A stretch of DNA of 64,000 bases from Burkholderia aenigmatica (GCF_902499175.1 NZ_CABVQC010000009.1:62001-126000); one strand, 5' to 3'; shown: positions 45,764 through 56,665, counted from the stretch's first letter. Translations and numbers: made by a program. The notes: generated by a model from the sequence alone, not told the origin.

Positions 45764-46468
45764 TCAGTGCGCGTGCGGTACGTCGCGGCGCTTCCTGAGC
45801 GTGTAACCGATCGCCACGACGAACAGCGCGCCTGCGATGCTCGCGCCGTAGAGGACCTCCGGCGTGTCGAGCACCGGCCAGCGGTCGCCGACCGGGTCGT
45901 TCACGATCAGCCCGCCCGCGATCCAGCCGAGCAGCCCGGCACCGAACGCCACGACGATCGGGAAACGGTCGAGCAGTTTCAGCACCAGCGTGCTGCCCCA
46001 CACGATGATCGGCACGCTGACGACGAGCCCGAAGATCACCAGCGCGATCCGGTGCGACGGGTCGGCCTGCTCGGCCGCGCCGGCGATCGCGATCACGTTG
46101 TCGAGGCTCATCACCGCATCGGCGATCACGATCGTCTTCACCGCGTCCCACAGCCGGCTGGCCGGCTTGATGTCGTCGTGCGCGTCGGCGGCCGGCGCCA
46201 TCAGCTTGATGCCGATCCACAGCAGCAGCAACCCGCCGCCGAGCTTCAGGAACGGCACGTCGAGCAGCGCGACCGCGAACGTGATCAGCGCGACGCGCAG
46301 CAGGATCGCCCCCGCGGTGCCCCAGATGACACCGCGCAGCCGCTGGTTCGCGGGCAGGTTGCGGCAGGCGAGCGCGATCACGACCGCGTTGTCGCCGCCG
46401 AGCAGGATATCGATGATGACGATCTGGAGTACGGCGCCCCAGTGGAGCGACGTCAGGAATTCGAGCAT
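45764..46468 (-). CDS. terC: TerC-family membrane protein (possible Mn or metal exporter)
   Basis: The 234-residue inner-membrane protein has seven to eight hydrophobic segments and the TerC signatures [22 protein letters not shown] and [16 protein letters not shown], whose paired Asp/Asn residues (GGDN and SLDN) probably bind a metal. TerC/Alx proteins export manganese and protect exoenzymes during export. ATG 46468 begins [11 protein letters not shown], and the alternative at 46537 adds a non-hydrophobic tail. It lies between sucD (with its own terminator) and the pilin gene. The substrate here is inferred from family work in other bacteria. Confidence 0.88.
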   Translation of the reverse strand: MLEFLTSLHWGAVLQIVIIDILLGGDNAVVIALACRNLPANQRLRGVIWGTAGAILLRVALITFAVALLDVPFLKLGGGLLLLWIGIKLMAPAADAHDDIKPASRLWDAVKTIVIADAVMSLDNVIAIAGAAEQADPSHRIALVIFGLVVSVPIIVWGSTLVLKLLDRFPIVVAFGAGLLGWIAGGLIVNDPVGDRWPVLDTPEVLYGASIAGALFVVAIGYTLRKRRDVPHAH

Positions 46469-46574
46469 GGCGTGACGGGCAGGACGGCGGCCGCCTTGCA
46501 GGCGGCCCGGTTCATCGCCGGCACATGCGCGATGCATGCCCGGTGCTTACGAATTCATTGCGCGAGCATAACAA

Positions 46575-46599
46575 AAAACGCCGGCAAAGCCGGCGTTTT
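46575..46599 (-). terminator. Intrinsic terminator of sucCD
   Basis: Perfect arms AAAACGCCGGC/GCCGGCGTTTT (46575-46585, 46589-46599) around an AAA loop are followed on the minus strand by TTTTTT. It lies 26 bp past the sucD stop. Confidence 0.93.
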
Positions 46600-46624
46600 C
46601 TGCAGGACGAACCCAGGGGAAATA

Positions 46625-47506
46625 TTACAGCGCCTTCTTCAGCAGACGGCCCATTTCCGACGGGTTGCGCGTGACGGTGATGCCGCACGCTTCCATGATT
46701 TCCAGCTTCGCTTCGGCCGTATCCGCACCGCCCGAGATCAGCGCGCCGGCGTGGCCCATGCGCTTGCCCGGAGGCGCCGTGACGCCAGCGATGAAGCCGA
46801 CGACCGGCTTCTTCATGTTGTCCTTGATCCACTCTGCCGCATTGGCTTCGTCCGGACCACCGATTTCGCCGATCATCACGACCGCATCCGTGTCCGGATC
46901 GTCGTTGAACATCTTCATCACGTCGATGTGCTTCAGACCGTTGATCGGGTCGCCGCCGATACCGACTGCCGACGACTGGCCGAGGCCGAGTGCCGTCAGC
47001 TGAGCAACCGCTTCATACGTCAGCGTGCCCGAACGCGACACGACGCCGATGCGGCCCTTGCGGTGGATGTGACCCGGCATGATGCCGATCTTCAGCTCGT
47101 CCGGCGTGATCGTGCCCGGGCAGTTCGGCCCGAGCAGCAGCGTCTTGCGGCCTTCACGGCGCATGCGGTCCTTCACTTCGATCATGTCGCGGACGGGGAT
47201 GCCTTCCGTGATACAGATCGCGAGATCCAGATCGGCTTCGACCGCTTCCCAGATCGCAGCCGCTGCGCCTGCCGGCGGAACGTAGATGACCGACACGGTC
47301 GCGCCGGTTTCTGCCTTCGCTTCCTTGACGCTTGCGTAGATCGGAATGCCTTCGAAGTCTTCGCCGGCCTTCTTCGGGTTCACGCCCGCGACGAATGCTT
47401 CGCGGCCGTTTGCGTATTCACGGCAGGCGCGCGTATGGAACTGACCGGTTTTGCCGGTAATGCCCTGCGTGATGACCTTCGTGTCCTTGTTGATCAGAAT
47501 CGACAT
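46625..47506 (-). CDS. sucD: Succinyl-CoA synthetase alpha subunit
   Basis: The 293-residue subunit catalyses the substrate-level phosphorylation step of the TCA cycle with SucC. It opens SILINKDTKVITQGITGKTGQFHT, typical of SucD. The CoA-binding domain is N-terminal; the phosphohistidine sits in KRMGHAGALISGGADTAEAK near residue 246, and IAGVTAPPGKR precedes it. Length is normal. AGAGG precedes the ATG. The gene follows sucC by 69 bp and is terminated by a strong hairpin. Confidence 0.98.
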   Translation of the reverse strand: MSILINKDTKVITQGITGKTGQFHTRACREYANGREAFVAGVNPKKAGEDFEGIPIYASVKEAKAETGATVSVIYVPPAGAAAAIWEAVEADLDLAICITEGIPVRDMIEVKDRMRREGRKTLLLGPNCPGTITPDELKIGIMPGHIHRKGRIGVVSRSGTLTYEAVAQLTALGLGQSSAVGIGGDPINGLKHIDVMKMFNDDPDTDAVVMIGEIGGPDEANAAEWIKDNMKKPVVGFIAGVTAPPGKRMGHAGALISGGADTAEAKLEIMEACGITVTRNPSEMGRLLKKAL

Positions 47507-47575
47507 GTATTTTGACCTCTGTTCGATTGGCGTCGCGAGCGAACCGCGCCGCCATGCGTGTTCATTAGCGCGCGC

Positions 47576-48742
47576 TTACTTGCCTGCGGCAGCCGCGACG
47601 ACCTTCTGCGCAGCTTCTTCCATGCTGTCCGCCGAGATGATCGGCAGGCCCGAATCGGCCAGCATCTTCTTGCCGAGGTCCTCGTTCGTGCCCTTCATGC
47701 GCACGACGAGCGGCACGTTCAGGTTCACGGCCTTCGAACCGGCGATCACGCCTTCCGCGATCACGTCGCAGCGCATGATGCCGCCGAAGATGTTCACGAG
47801 GATCGCCTTCAGATCCGGGTTCTTCAGCATCAGCTTGAACGCTTCGGTGACCTTCTCGGTCGTCGCGCCACCGCCGACGTCCAGGAAGTTCGCCGGCTCG
47901 CCGCCGAACAGCTTGATGGTGTCCATCGTCGCCATTGCCAGGCCTGCGCCGTTCACGAGACAGCCGATGTTGCCGTCGAGCGAGATGTACGCGAGGTCGA
48001 ACTTCGACGCTTCGATTTCAGCCGGATCTTCTTCGTCCAGGTCGCGGTAAGCGACGATTTCCGGGTGGCGGAACAGCGCGTTCGCGTCGAAGTTGAACTT
48101 CGCGTCGAGTGCGGTGACCTTGCCGTCGCCCGAGACGTTCAGCGGGTTGATTTCGGCCAGCGATGCGTCGGTTTCCCAGAATGCCTTGTACAGGCCTTGC
48201 AGGATCGCGCGCGCTTGCGGAATCGAAGCAGCCGGCACGCCGATCTTCGCGGCGAGATCGTCGGCCTGAGCGTCGAGCAGGCCCGTCGACGGCTCGACGA
48301 TGACCTTGTGGATCAGTTCCGGGTGCTTTTCGGCGACTTCCTCGATGTCCATGCCGCCTTCGCTCGAACCCATCAGAACGATCTTTTGCGACACGCGATC
48401 GACGACGAGGCTGACATACAGTTCCTGCTTGATGTCAGCGCCTTCTTCGATCATCAGACGGTTGACCTTCTGGCCTTCCGGACCGGTCTGGTGCGTGACG
48501 AGCTGCATGCCGAGGATCTGGTTCGCGTATTCACGAACCTGCTCGATCGACTTCGCCACCTTCACGCCGCCGCCCTTGCCACGGCCACCCGCGTGAATCT
48601 GAGCCTTCACGACCCAAACCGGGCCGCCGAGCTCTTCTGCCACCTTGACGGCCTCGTCAACCGAGAACGCCGGCTTGCCGCGCGGTACCGCGACTCCGAA
48701 TTTCCGCAGGATTTCCTTACCCTGGTACTCGTGAATCTTCAT
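47576..48742 (-). CDS. sucC: Succinyl-CoA synthetase beta subunit
   Basis: The 388-residue ATP-grasp subunit begins [22 protein letters not shown], the canonical SucC start. ATP-grasp and nucleotide-specificity segments ([20 protein letters not shown]) are followed by the CoA-ligase domain with [17 protein letters not shown] and [15 protein letters not shown] (shortened in part). It is the first gene of sucCD and lies 68 bp from the end of the DUF2889 gene on the same strand, so its promoter may lie within or ahead of that gene. The reaction is succinyl-CoA plus ADP or GDP plus phosphate to succinate, CoA and NTP. Confidence 0.98.
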   Translation of the reverse strand: MKIHEYQGKEILRKFGVAVPRGKPAFSVDEAVKVAEELGGPVWVVKAQIHAGGRGKGGGVKVAKSIEQVREYANQILGMQLVTHQTGPEGQKVNRLMIEEGADIKQELYVSLVVDRVSQKIVLMGSSEGGMDIEEVAEKHPELIHKVIVEPSTGLLDAQADDLAAKIGVPAASIPQARAILQGLYKAFWETDASLAEINPLNVSGDGKVTALDAKFNFDANALFRHPEIVAYRDLDEEDPAEIEASKFDLAYISLDGNIGCLVNGAGLAMATMDTIKLFGGEPANFLDVGGGATTEKVTEAFKLMLKNPDLKAILVNIFGGIMRCDVIAEGVIAGSKAVNLNVPLVVRMKGTNEDLGKKMLADSGLPIISADSMEEAAQKVVAAAAGK

Positions 48743-48810
48743 GCGTGATTCCCTTCAGTCTGAGAGTTGGATGAAAAGTCGCTTTAGACGCTTCTTCGAA
48801 TGATTTCCGT

Positions 48811-49419
48811 TCATTCCTTCGTGCTGCCATCACCGGGCACGTCCGGCCGGCTCGCGCCATACCAGCGCGGGTAGTACTGCCGCACGACCTCACCGTCGAA
48901 CCGCAACGCCCGGCAGCGGCCGAGCTGGAAAGGCGCTTCGTCGTGTGCGCCGTCATGATCCGGCCCTTCGCCGCCCTCTTCGCGCACGTTCCACACATCA
49001 CCGGCGAACGCCTGGATCGCTGCCGTCGGCAGCACGGCGCACAGTTCGGTGAGATGGGAGCAGCCTGCGACGCCGGCGAGCAGCCGGTTCGCGTTGCGGC
49101 GGAAATTGCGGAAGAGATTGAGCCCGATGAGGGCCCGATAGGCGGGAGGGGCGGATTGACAGTGACCGGGATAGGGAACCCATTCCGAAGACGCTTCGGC
49201 GTCGACGACATTGAGGTCACGATCGATAGTCACGCGCAGCCAGAGTTCGTGGATCGGCAGGCCCTGGGGCCGGATGCCCGACGCAAGCGCGACATCGCGC
49301 GGCTTGTGGTCGGTCAGGCAGGCTTCGATGTCCCACAAGCCGTCGCCGCGCTCGTAAGCTTCCGCTCGGATTGCGCGTTGATGTCGCAACTGACGGGGCA
49401 CGGGCTCGGATAGCGGCAT
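48811..49419 (-). CDS. DUF2889 family protein
   Basis: The 202-residue cytoplasmic protein has the DUF2889 pattern: PVPRQLRHQRAIRAEAYERGDGLWDIEACLTD near the N-terminus, DVALASGIRP, IHELWLRVTIDRDLNVVDAEA, then GCSHLTELCAVLPTAAIQA in the C-terminal half (shortened to key parts). The Cys-His pair in GHCQSAP and GCSHLTEL could bind a metal. ATG 49419 gives the family length; the frame open to 49728 includes residues through the recX terminator and is rejected. Members often neighbour recA-recX and sucCD in Burkholderia. Function unknown. Confidence 0.85.
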   Translation of the reverse strand: MPLSEPVPRQLRHQRAIRAEAYERGDGLWDIEACLTDHKPRDVALASGIRPQGLPIHELWLRVTIDRDLNVVDAEASSEWVPYPGHCQSAPPAYRALIGLNLFRNFRRNANRLLAGVAGCSHLTELCAVLPTAAIQAFAGDVWNVREEGGEGPDHDGAHDEAPFQLGRCRALRFDGEVVRQYYPRWYGASRPDVPGDGSTKE

Positions 49420-49533
49420 GCTGGAGGTTGAGGCCGAAGAGGAAAACCCGTGGATTTTAGCATATTGGGTATTTGAGACAGCTTGACGCGACGGCGGGTA
49501 TTCCCGCCTGTCCGGAAGTGGTTGCGTTGCAGC

Positions 49534-49557
49534 AAAATCGCGCGCCATGCGCGCGAT
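49534..49557 (-). terminator. Intrinsic terminator of recA-recX
   Basis: Perfect arms ATCGCGCG/CGCGCGAT (49537-49544, 49550-49557) around CCATG are followed on the minus strand by TTTTGC. The U-tract is short, so termination may be incomplete. It lies 9 bp past the recX stop. Confidence 0.75.
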
Positions 49558-49565
49558 CGGCGCGG

Positions 49566-50437
49566 TCAGTCGTCGATCAGGAAATCGTCGCCGACCTTCA
49601 GCAACTTCACGATGGTCGCGCTCGAGAAGCCGCGTGCGGCGAGAAAGCGCGCCTGCTTCGCACGCTCGGCCGGCGTTTGCGGCAGTGCACCGAATTTCTT
49701 GCGCCAGACTGCCTGCGCACGCGCCCATTCGGTCTCGCGGAGTTGCGCGTTCACTTCCTCGACGAGCGTGTCGCCCACCGCATGACGCTTCAGCTCGCTG
49801 ACGATGCGTGCGACACCAACGCGCGACGCGCGACGATGCACGAGGCTCTCGGCAAAGCGCGCGTCGGACAGCCAGCCTTCCTGTTCCAGCGCATCGAGCA
49901 CCGGCTCGACGGATTCGTCGTCGCCGACGTAGGGCGCGAGCTTGCGCGCGAGTTCCGCGCGGCTGTATTCGCGGCGGGATAGATAGCCGAGCGCGCGGCC
50001 CTTCAACGATCGCTGAGGCTTCGACGACTTGCGCTCGGTCGCGCCCGGAGCGTCACCTGGCGAAGCACTGGAAGAAGAAGCACCCGACGCGCGACGTGTG
50101 CGACGCGGATGCTGGCTGCTGCGCGTATAGACATCTTCCCTGGCCGGCGCCGATGCGTCGGCTGCGCGATCGCCCGGGAAGCTGACACCGGACACGCGAC
50201 GACGGGAGCGGTCGTGCGCGTCGAACGACTCATCGTCGTCGAACGGATCGTCCGGTGCGGTAATCTCAAACGAAACGAGGGCATCGTCGGATGCCCTCGT
50301 CGCGGTGCGGTTCGCGGCATGGCTGCCTGCGACCCGCCGATCGGCGCCCGAGGATCCGGCTCGCCGGCCGGAGCGACCCGCCGTTTCGGGCACGTCGCTC
50401 TCCTCCGGCTCGCCAGCCTGACCTCGGCGCCCGACCA

Positions 50438-50441
<4 letters not shown>
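49566..50441 (-). CDS. recX: Regulatory protein RecX with long N-terminal extension
   Basis: The 291-residue protein has a RecX domain in its C-terminal half (about 145-291): [51 protein letters not shown] and [19 protein letters not shown] (shortened). RecX binds RecA filaments and limits recombinase activity. The first 140 residues are low complexity, Ser/Arg/Ala/Asp rich, with no known domain and about twice the usual RecX length. The ATG overlaps the recA stop by 4 bp, so the long form is translationally coupled and probably real; a later start cannot be excluded. It is the second gene of a LexA-controlled operon. Confidence 0.9.
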
Positions 50442-51511
<1,070 letters not shown>

Positions 51512-51585
51512 GAATCGTCCTTTGCTATGATGAGCAGCGTCTGTTAGAGGCGCGCCCGCTTTCAAGCGCCGCCCACGAATGCAGA

Positions 51586-51615
51586 CACTGTATAAAAAAA
51601 CAGTGTTTTGTGCAA
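51586..51615 (-). promoter_or_regulatory. recA promoter with LexA (SOS) box
   Basis: The element CACTGTATAAAAAAACAGTG (51586-51605) fits the LexA consensus CTGT-N8-ACAG with perfect outer symmetry. On the minus strand a TTGCAC -35 (51610-51615) and an AT-rich TATACA -10 overlap or adjoin it (15-bp spacing), so LexA would occlude the promoter. It lies 75 bp upstream of the recA start. The divergent response-regulator gene begins 96 bp on the other side. Confidence 0.87.
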
Positions 51616-51700
51616 GCCCGCAATGCAGGCTGCGTTGTACACGAATAACTTCGGAGACAGCCGGCCGGCGCGAACGCCCTGCCGGCCATCGGTCAGCATC

Positions 51701-52429
51701 ATGCGAATTCTCATCGCGGAAGACGACAGCATACTCGCGGACGGCCTCACCCGGTCACTCCGCCAATCGGGCTATGCGGTCGACCACGTGAAGACCGGCG
51801 TCGACGCCGATACGGCGCTGTCGATGCAGACGTTCGACCTGCTGATCCTCGATCTCGGGCTCCCGAAAATGCCCGGGCTCGACGTGCTCAAGCGCCTGCG
51901 CGCCCGCAATTCCAACCTCCCCGTGCTGATCCTGACGGCCGCCGACAGCGTCGACGAGCGCGTGAAGGGGCTCGACCTCGGCGCCGACGACTACATGGCC
52001 AAGCCGTTCGCGCTCAACGAACTCGAGGCGCGCGTGCGCGCGCTGACCCGGCGCGGCGCGGGCGGCGGCCCGACCGTCGTGCGCCACGGCTCGCTCGCGT
52101 TCGACCAGGTCGGCCGCATCGCGTATGCGAACGATCACGTGCTCGATCTCTCCGCACGCGAGCTCGGCCTGCTCGAGGTGCTGCTGCAGCGGATCGGCCG
52201 GCTCGTGTCGAAGGAGCAGCTCGTCGACCATCTGTGTGAATGGGGCGAGGAAGTCAGCAACAACGCGATCGAAGTCTACGTGCACCGGCTGCGCAAGAAG
52301 ATCGAACCCAGCGGCGTACGGATCTCGACCGTGCGCGGCCTCGGCTATTGCCTCGAGAAGGTCGCGCCCGCCGCGCCGGCCGACACGGCAGCGCCCCAGC
52401 CCGCGGTGGCCGGCACGCCGCTGCGCTGA
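51701..52429 (+). CDS. OmpR-family response regulator (PmrA/QseB/TctD-like)
   Basis: The 242-residue regulator has a receiver domain with the acidic pair EDD (7-9), phospho-acceptor Asp51 in LLILDLGLP and Lys in [12 protein letters not shown]. The winged-helix effector follows, ending [13 protein letters not shown] and [11 protein letters not shown]. About 15 low-complexity Ala/Pro residues follow the normal end. ATG 51701 gives [10 protein letters not shown]; upstream ATG 51608 adds a non-conserved leader. The partner kinase starts 18 bp later. The pair diverges from the SOS-controlled recA gene, but a link to it is not implied. The signal is unknown; aromatic acid or citrate-type TctDE systems are possible. 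Confidence 0.93.
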   Translation: MRILIAEDDSILADGLTRSLRQSGYAVDHVKTGVDADTALSMQTFDLLILDLGLPKMPGLDVLKRLRARNSNLPVLILTAADSVDERVKGLDLGADDYMAKPFALNELEARVRALTRRGAGGGPTVVRHGSLAFDQVGRIAYANDHVLDLSARELGLLEVLLQRIGRLVSKEQLVDHLCEWGEEVSNNAIEVYVHRLRKKIEPSGVRISTVRGLGYCLEKVAPAAPADTAAPQPAVAGTPLR

Positions 52430-52446
52430 ACCCGGGCGTCGCCGCG

Positions 52447-53994
52447 ATGGCCACGCCGGCCCATACCCGCCACCCGACCGGCGCGCCGTCGTCGGCCGCC
52501 GACGAGGCGCGCGACGCGCGCTACGAGAACCCGTTCGCGCCACCCGACGAAACCGATGCGCCCGAGGCACCACGCCCGCGCTCGCTGTTCGGCGAGATCC
52601 TCGACTGGATGCTCGCGCCGCTGCTGCTGCTATGGCCGATGAGCATCGCCGTCACCTATCTGGTCGCGAAGACGATCGCGAACGGCCCGTTCGACCGCGC
52701 GCTCGAGACCAACGCGTACGTGCTCGCGCGGCAGATCCATCCGGTAAACGGTGTCGCCGAGCTGACGCTGCCGGAGCAGACACGCGACTTCCTGCGCGCG
52801 GACAACGTCGACAGCGTTTACTTCCAGGTGCTCGGCACACGCGGCGAGCTGGTCGCGGGCGAAGCCGACATGCCGCTGCCGCGCGACGAGGATCGCCCGC
52901 CGCCAGGCGTCGTCATGTTCCGCGACGACCTGCTGCGCGGCAACGACGTGCGCGTCGCCTATACGACGGTCGCGCTGCCGCAACCGGGCAACACGCAGCC
53001 CGTGCTCGTGCAGGTCGGCGAAACGCTGGACAAGCGCAACGCGCTCGCGAACGACATCATCAAGGGCGTGATCCTGCCGCAATTCGTGATCCTGCCGCTC
53101 GCGATCCTGCTGGTCTGGTTCGGGCTGTCGCGCGGCCTCGCACCGCTCAACGCGCTGCAGGCGCACATCCGCGCGCGGCGGCCCGACGACCTGTCGCCCG
53201 TCGAGGCGCAGCGCGCGCCGCCCGAGATCGAGCCGCTCGTCACGTCGTTCAACGACCTGCTCGCGCGTCTCGAACAGAACATGGCGCTGCAAAAGCGCTT
53301 CATCGCCGACGCCGCGCACCAGATGAAGACCCCGCTCGCGGGCCTGCGCACGCAGGCCGAGTTCGCGCTGCGCCACCCCGTCCCGCCCGACGTGCAGCGC
53401 TCGCTCGAGCAGATCGCGACGAGCTCCGAGCAGGCCGCGCGGCTCGTCACGCAGTTGCTCGCGCTGGCGCGCGCCGAGAACCGCGCGAGCGGGCTGACGT
53501 TCGAGCCGGTCGAGATCGCCACACTCGCGCGGCGCGCGGTGCGCGACTGGGTGCAGGCCGCGCTCGCGAAACGGATGGATCTCGGCTACGAAGGCCCGCC
53601 GGACGACACGCCGCTCGACGTCGATGGCAATCCGGTGATGCTGCGCGAGATGCTCGGCAACCTGATCGACAACGCGATCCGCTACACGCCGGACGGCGGC
53701 CGCATCACGGTGCGCGTGTGCGCCGAGCCCGCGGCGCGGGTCGTGCATCTCGAAGTCGAGGACACCGGGCCGGGCATCCCGGCCGCCGAACGCGAGCGCG
53801 TCGTCGAGCGCTTCTACCGGATCCTCGGCCGCGAAGGCGACGGCAGCGGCCTCGGGCTCGCGATCGTGCGCGAGATCGCCACGCAGCACGGCGGCACGCT
53901 GACGCTCGACGATCACGTGTACCAGCACGCACCGCGCCTCGCCGGCACGCTCGTGCGCATCAGCCTGCCGCTGACCGACACCGCCCCGGATTAA
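52447..53994 (+). CDS. Sensor histidine kinase, partner of the 51701 regulator
   Basis: The 515-residue kinase has a long N-terminal cytoplasmic tail (about 50 residues, Pro/Ala/Glu rich), TM1 (WMLAPLLLLWPMSIAVTYLVA, 54-74), a periplasmic domain of about 135 residues, and TM2 (VILPQFVILPLAILLVWFGL, 208-227). The HAMP-like linker leads to His291 in DAAHQMKTPLAGL, followed by an ATPase domain with N-box (LGNLIDNAIRYTPDGG), G1 (EDTGPGIP) and G2 (GSGLGLAIVREI). ATG 52447 lies 17 bp after the regulator stop. The Met-Lys form of the H-box (HQMKTP) is the TctE-like variant, which suggests sensing of a carboxylic acid, but no transporter is adjacent. Confidence 0.9.
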   Translation: MATPAHTRHPTGAPSSAADEARDARYENPFAPPDETDAPEAPRPRSLFGEILDWMLAPLLLLWPMSIAVTYLVAKTIANGPFDRALETNAYVLARQIHPVNGVAELTLPEQTRDFLRADNVDSVYFQVLGTRGELVAGEADMPLPRDEDRPPPGVVMFRDDLLRGNDVRVAYTTVALPQPGNTQPVLVQVGETLDKRNALANDIIKGVILPQFVILPLAILLVWFGLSRGLAPLNALQAHIRARRPDDLSPVEAQRAPPEIEPLVTSFNDLLARLEQNMALQKRFIADAAHQMKTPLAGLRTQAEFALRHPVPPDVQRSLEQIATSSEQAARLVTQLLALARAENRASGLTFEPVEIATLARRAVRDWVQAALAKRMDLGYEGPPDDTPLDVDGNPVMLREMLGNLIDNAIRYTPDGGRITVRVCAEPAARVVHLEVEDTGPGIPAAERERVVERFYRILGREGDGSGLGLAIVREIATQHGGTLTLDDHVYQHAPRLAGTLVRISLPLTDTAPD

Positions 53995-54220
53995 CCCTGA
54001 CGCGCGCCGCCGCAGCACGCCGCAATTGCGCCAAAACCGGCGATTTGCCGGACGTTCGAGGCAAGATGGGCACACAAAGCGACCGATTCGACGCGGGTTA
54101 ACGCGCAGTCGTTTTGCACGCGCGAGTCAGTCCGCCGTAAGTTTCCGTACCAATAATCGTCCACAGGCCCGCTCACCCAAGGCGGCCGCATATCTATATC
54201 AAGGGACTTGGAGACGACTC

Positions 54221-55879
54221 ATGGCAACGTTAGGCGGGCAAATTTCGCACGCGCCGATGACGGGCGAAGAGAAGAAGGTGATCTTCGCGTCGTCGCTCGG
54301 CACCGTGTTCGAGTGGTACGACTTTTACCTGGCCGGCTCGCTCGCGGCCTACATCAGCAAGAGTTTCTTCTCCGGCGTCAATCCAACCGCCGCGTTCATC
54401 TTCACACTGCTCGGCTTCGCGGCCGGCTTCGCGGTGCGGCCGTTCGGCGCGATCGTGTTCGGCCGGCTCGGCGACATGGTCGGACGCAAGCACACGTTCC
54501 TCGTGACGATCGTGATCATGGGCATCTCGACGTTCGTGGTCGGCTTCCTGCCCGGCTACACGTCGATCGGCATTGCCGCGCCCGTGATCTTCATCGCGAT
54601 GCGGCTGCTGCAGGGTCTCGCGCTCGGCGGCGAATACGGCGGCGCGGCGACCTACGTCGCCGAGCATGCGCCGGCCAACCGTCGCGGCTTCTACACCGCG
54701 TGGATCCAGACGACCGCCACGCTCGGCTTGTTCCTGTCGCTGCTCGTGATTCTCGGCGTGCGCACGTTCATCGGCGAGGAAGCGTTCGGCAGCTGGGGCT
54801 GGCGCGTGCCGTTCGTCGCGTCGATCCTGCTGCTCGCGGTGTCGGTGTGGATCCGGATGCAGCTGAACGAATCGCCGGTGTTCATGCGCATCAAGGCGGA
54901 AGGCAAGACGTCGAAAGCGCCGCTGACCGAGGCGTTCGGCCAGTGGAAGAACCTGAAGATCGTGATCCTCGCGCTCGTCGGCCTGACCGCCGGCCAGGCC
55001 GTCGTGTGGTACACGGGCCAGTTCTACGCGCTGTTCTTCCTCACGCAGACGCTGAAGGTGGACGGTGCGAGCGCGAACATCCTGATCGCGATCGCGCTCT
55101 TGATCGGCACGCCGTTCTTCCTGTTCTTCGGTTCGCTGTCGGACAAGATCGGCCGCAAGCCGATCATCCTCGCGGGCTGCCTGATCGCGGCACTGACCTA
55201 CTTCCCGCTGTTCAAGGCGCTCACGCACTACGCGAACCCGCAGCTCGAGATTGCGACGCAGAAGGCGCCGATCTCGGTGATCGCCGATCCGGCCAGCTGC
55301 GCGTTCCAGTTCAACCCGGTCGGCACGTCGAAGTTCACCGACTCGTGCGACATCGCGAAGGGCGCGCTCGCGAAGGCCGGCCTGAACTACGAGAACGTCG
55401 CGGCACCGGCCGGTACGACCGCGCAGATCAAGGTCGGCGACACGGTGGTCGCGGCCTATGACGGTAAGGCGGCCGACGCGAAGGCGCAGGGCGCGGCGTT
55501 CGACAAGACGCTCGCGTCGACGCTGAAGTCGGCCGGCTACCCGGCGAAGGCCGACCCGGCGCAGCTCAACTGGCCGATGACGATCGTGATCCTGACGATC
55601 CTCGTGATCTACGTGACGATGGTCTACGGCCCGATCGCCGCGATGCTGGTCGAGATGTTCCCGACGCGGATCCGCTACACGTCGATGTCGCTGCCCTATC
55701 ACATCGGCAACGGCTGGTTCGGCGGCTTCCTGCCGGCGACCGCGTTCGCGATCGTCGCGGCGAAGGGCAACATCTACTCGGGCCTCTGGTATCCGATCGT
55801 GATCGCGCTGGGCACGTTCGTGATCGGCCTGCTGTTCGTCAAGGAGACGAAGGACTCGAATATCTACGCGCAGGATTGA
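54221..55879 (+). CDS. MFS metabolite:proton symporter with large extracytoplasmic insertion
   Basis: The 552-residue transporter belongs to the MHS (ProP/KgtP/ShiA) branch of the major facilitator superfamily. The N-terminus LGTVFEWYDFYLAGSLAAYI is typical. The loop-2 motif GRLGDMVGRKHTF (81-93) and the second copy GSLSDKIGRKPII (305-317) are present. Twelve helices are broken by a soluble insertion at about 337-451 between TM9-10, with Cys360 and Cys376 that may form a disulfide. Standard family members of this branch are about 430-450 residues, so the insert accounts for the extra length. GGAGACGACTC precedes the ATG. Substrate is a small organic acid or osmolyte, but not resolved. Confidence 0.88.
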   Translation: MATLGGQISHAPMTGEEKKVIFASSLGTVFEWYDFYLAGSLAAYISKSFFSGVNPTAAFIFTLLGFAAGFAVRPFGAIVFGRLGDMVGRKHTFLVTIVIMGISTFVVGFLPGYTSIGIAAPVIFIAMRLLQGLALGGEYGGAATYVAEHAPANRRGFYTAWIQTTATLGLFLSLLVILGVRTFIGEEAFGSWGWRVPFVASILLLAVSVWIRMQLNESPVFMRIKAEGKTSKAPLTEAFGQWKNLKIVILALVGLTAGQAVVWYTGQFYALFFLTQTLKVDGASANILIAIALLIGTPFFLFFGSLSDKIGRKPIILAGCLIAALTYFPLFKALTHYANPQLEIATQKAPISVIADPASCAFQFNPVGTSKFTDSCDIAKGALAKAGLNYENVAAPAGTTAQIKVGDTVVAAYDGKAADAKAQGAAFDKTLASTLKSAGYPAKADPAQLNWPMTIVILTILVIYVTMVYGPIAAMLVEMFPTRIRYTSMSLPYHIGNGWFGGFLPATAFAIVAAKGNIYSGLWYPIVIALGTFVIGLLFVKETKDSNIYAQD

Positions 55880-55890
55880 GGCCGGGTGGC

Positions 55891-55920
55891 GGGCGGGTTC
55901 CGGTGAACGGCAACCCGCCC
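55891..55920 (+). terminator. GC hairpin after the MFS gene
   Basis: Perfect 9-bp arms GGGCGGGTT/AACCCGCCC (55891-55899, 55912-55920) with a 12-nt loop follow the stop by 11 bp. No U-tract follows, so intrinsic activity is uncertain. Confidence 0.5.
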
Positions 55921-55978
55921 CGCGACGAGGCCGGCGCGGGCCGACAGCAACCTTTTTCACGGAAGACGAAAAAAGGTG

Positions 55979-56007
55979 TTGACAGCCAGACCGGCATTCT
56001 CCATAAT
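55979..56007 (+). promoter_or_regulatory. Sigma-70 promoter of the tRNA-Met gene
   Basis: TTGACA (55979-55984) and CATAAT (56002-56007) are separated by an optimal 17-bp spacer. The predicted start is only a few bases before the tRNA 5' end. Confidence 0.85.
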
Positions 56008-56017
56008 TCATTTCTTC

Positions 56018-56094
<77 letters not shown>

Positions 56095-56102
56095 AATGCG
56101 AG

Positions 56103-56134
56103 AGCCGCTGTTTCGAAAGAAACAGCGGCTTTTT
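56103..56134 (+). terminator. Intrinsic terminator of tRNA-Met
   Basis: Perfect 11-bp arms AGCCGCTGTTT/AAACAGCGGCT (56103-56113, 56120-56130) around CGAAAG end in TTTTTC. It begins 8 bp after the tRNA 3' end. Confidence 0.95.
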
Positions 56135-56665
56135 CATTTGTTCCGCCAAAAACACACGCCGTCACATCACGTTGACCGTGTAAGCCTCCGCCAGTCGAAC
56201 GCGACGATCATTCGGCCATCGTCAATCGCACACGTCCGGTCGAAATCGCGATGCGTGGCTTGAATTCGCCGACGCGAGCCGTCGCGCTGAATGGCCGCGA
56301 TTTTTCATTTGAGCTCGTCACGCGCCCCGACACCGTTGTCTGCGCAAGACCGACGCCAACAAGAACGATTGAACACAGTCGCAATCGGAGACCCGCGCTT
56401 TCAGTTCAACGCTCCAGTACCGGCTCATGCTTTCGTGGCCACGATGATCGTGCCATTGCGCTCGAGACCGGAGCGGGTACGCAACCGATGCCGGCACCGC
56501 TCTCCATAAAAGGACGATCCACGCGCCGATGCCTGTATGCGGCGATACCGAACGGTGCAAAAGTCGATACCCCGCGCAATCGCACCCGGTACACAGCAGC
56601 ACGGGCACTACACCGCACTTAGAATCGGTATGTCCAAATTTCTGCTGCATCCGGGCATAACGTCA
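56135..56665. other. 531-bp gap between tRNA-Met and the exported propeller-like gene
   Basis: No convincing gene is seen. The base composition looks less GC-rich than the flanking core genes. A TAGAAT at about 56620 might be a -10, but no good -35 is present. I looked for a repeat of the tRNA 3' end (a sign of integration) and found only a weak 8-9 bp match (TTGAATTCGCC near 56257), which is not enough to call an att site. Confidence 0.45.

Noticed and set aside
45069-46220. 383-codon ORF fusing pilin to upstream sequence
   Set aside because: The extension runs out of frame through terC and through a strong terminator; the prepilin signature supports the short protein.
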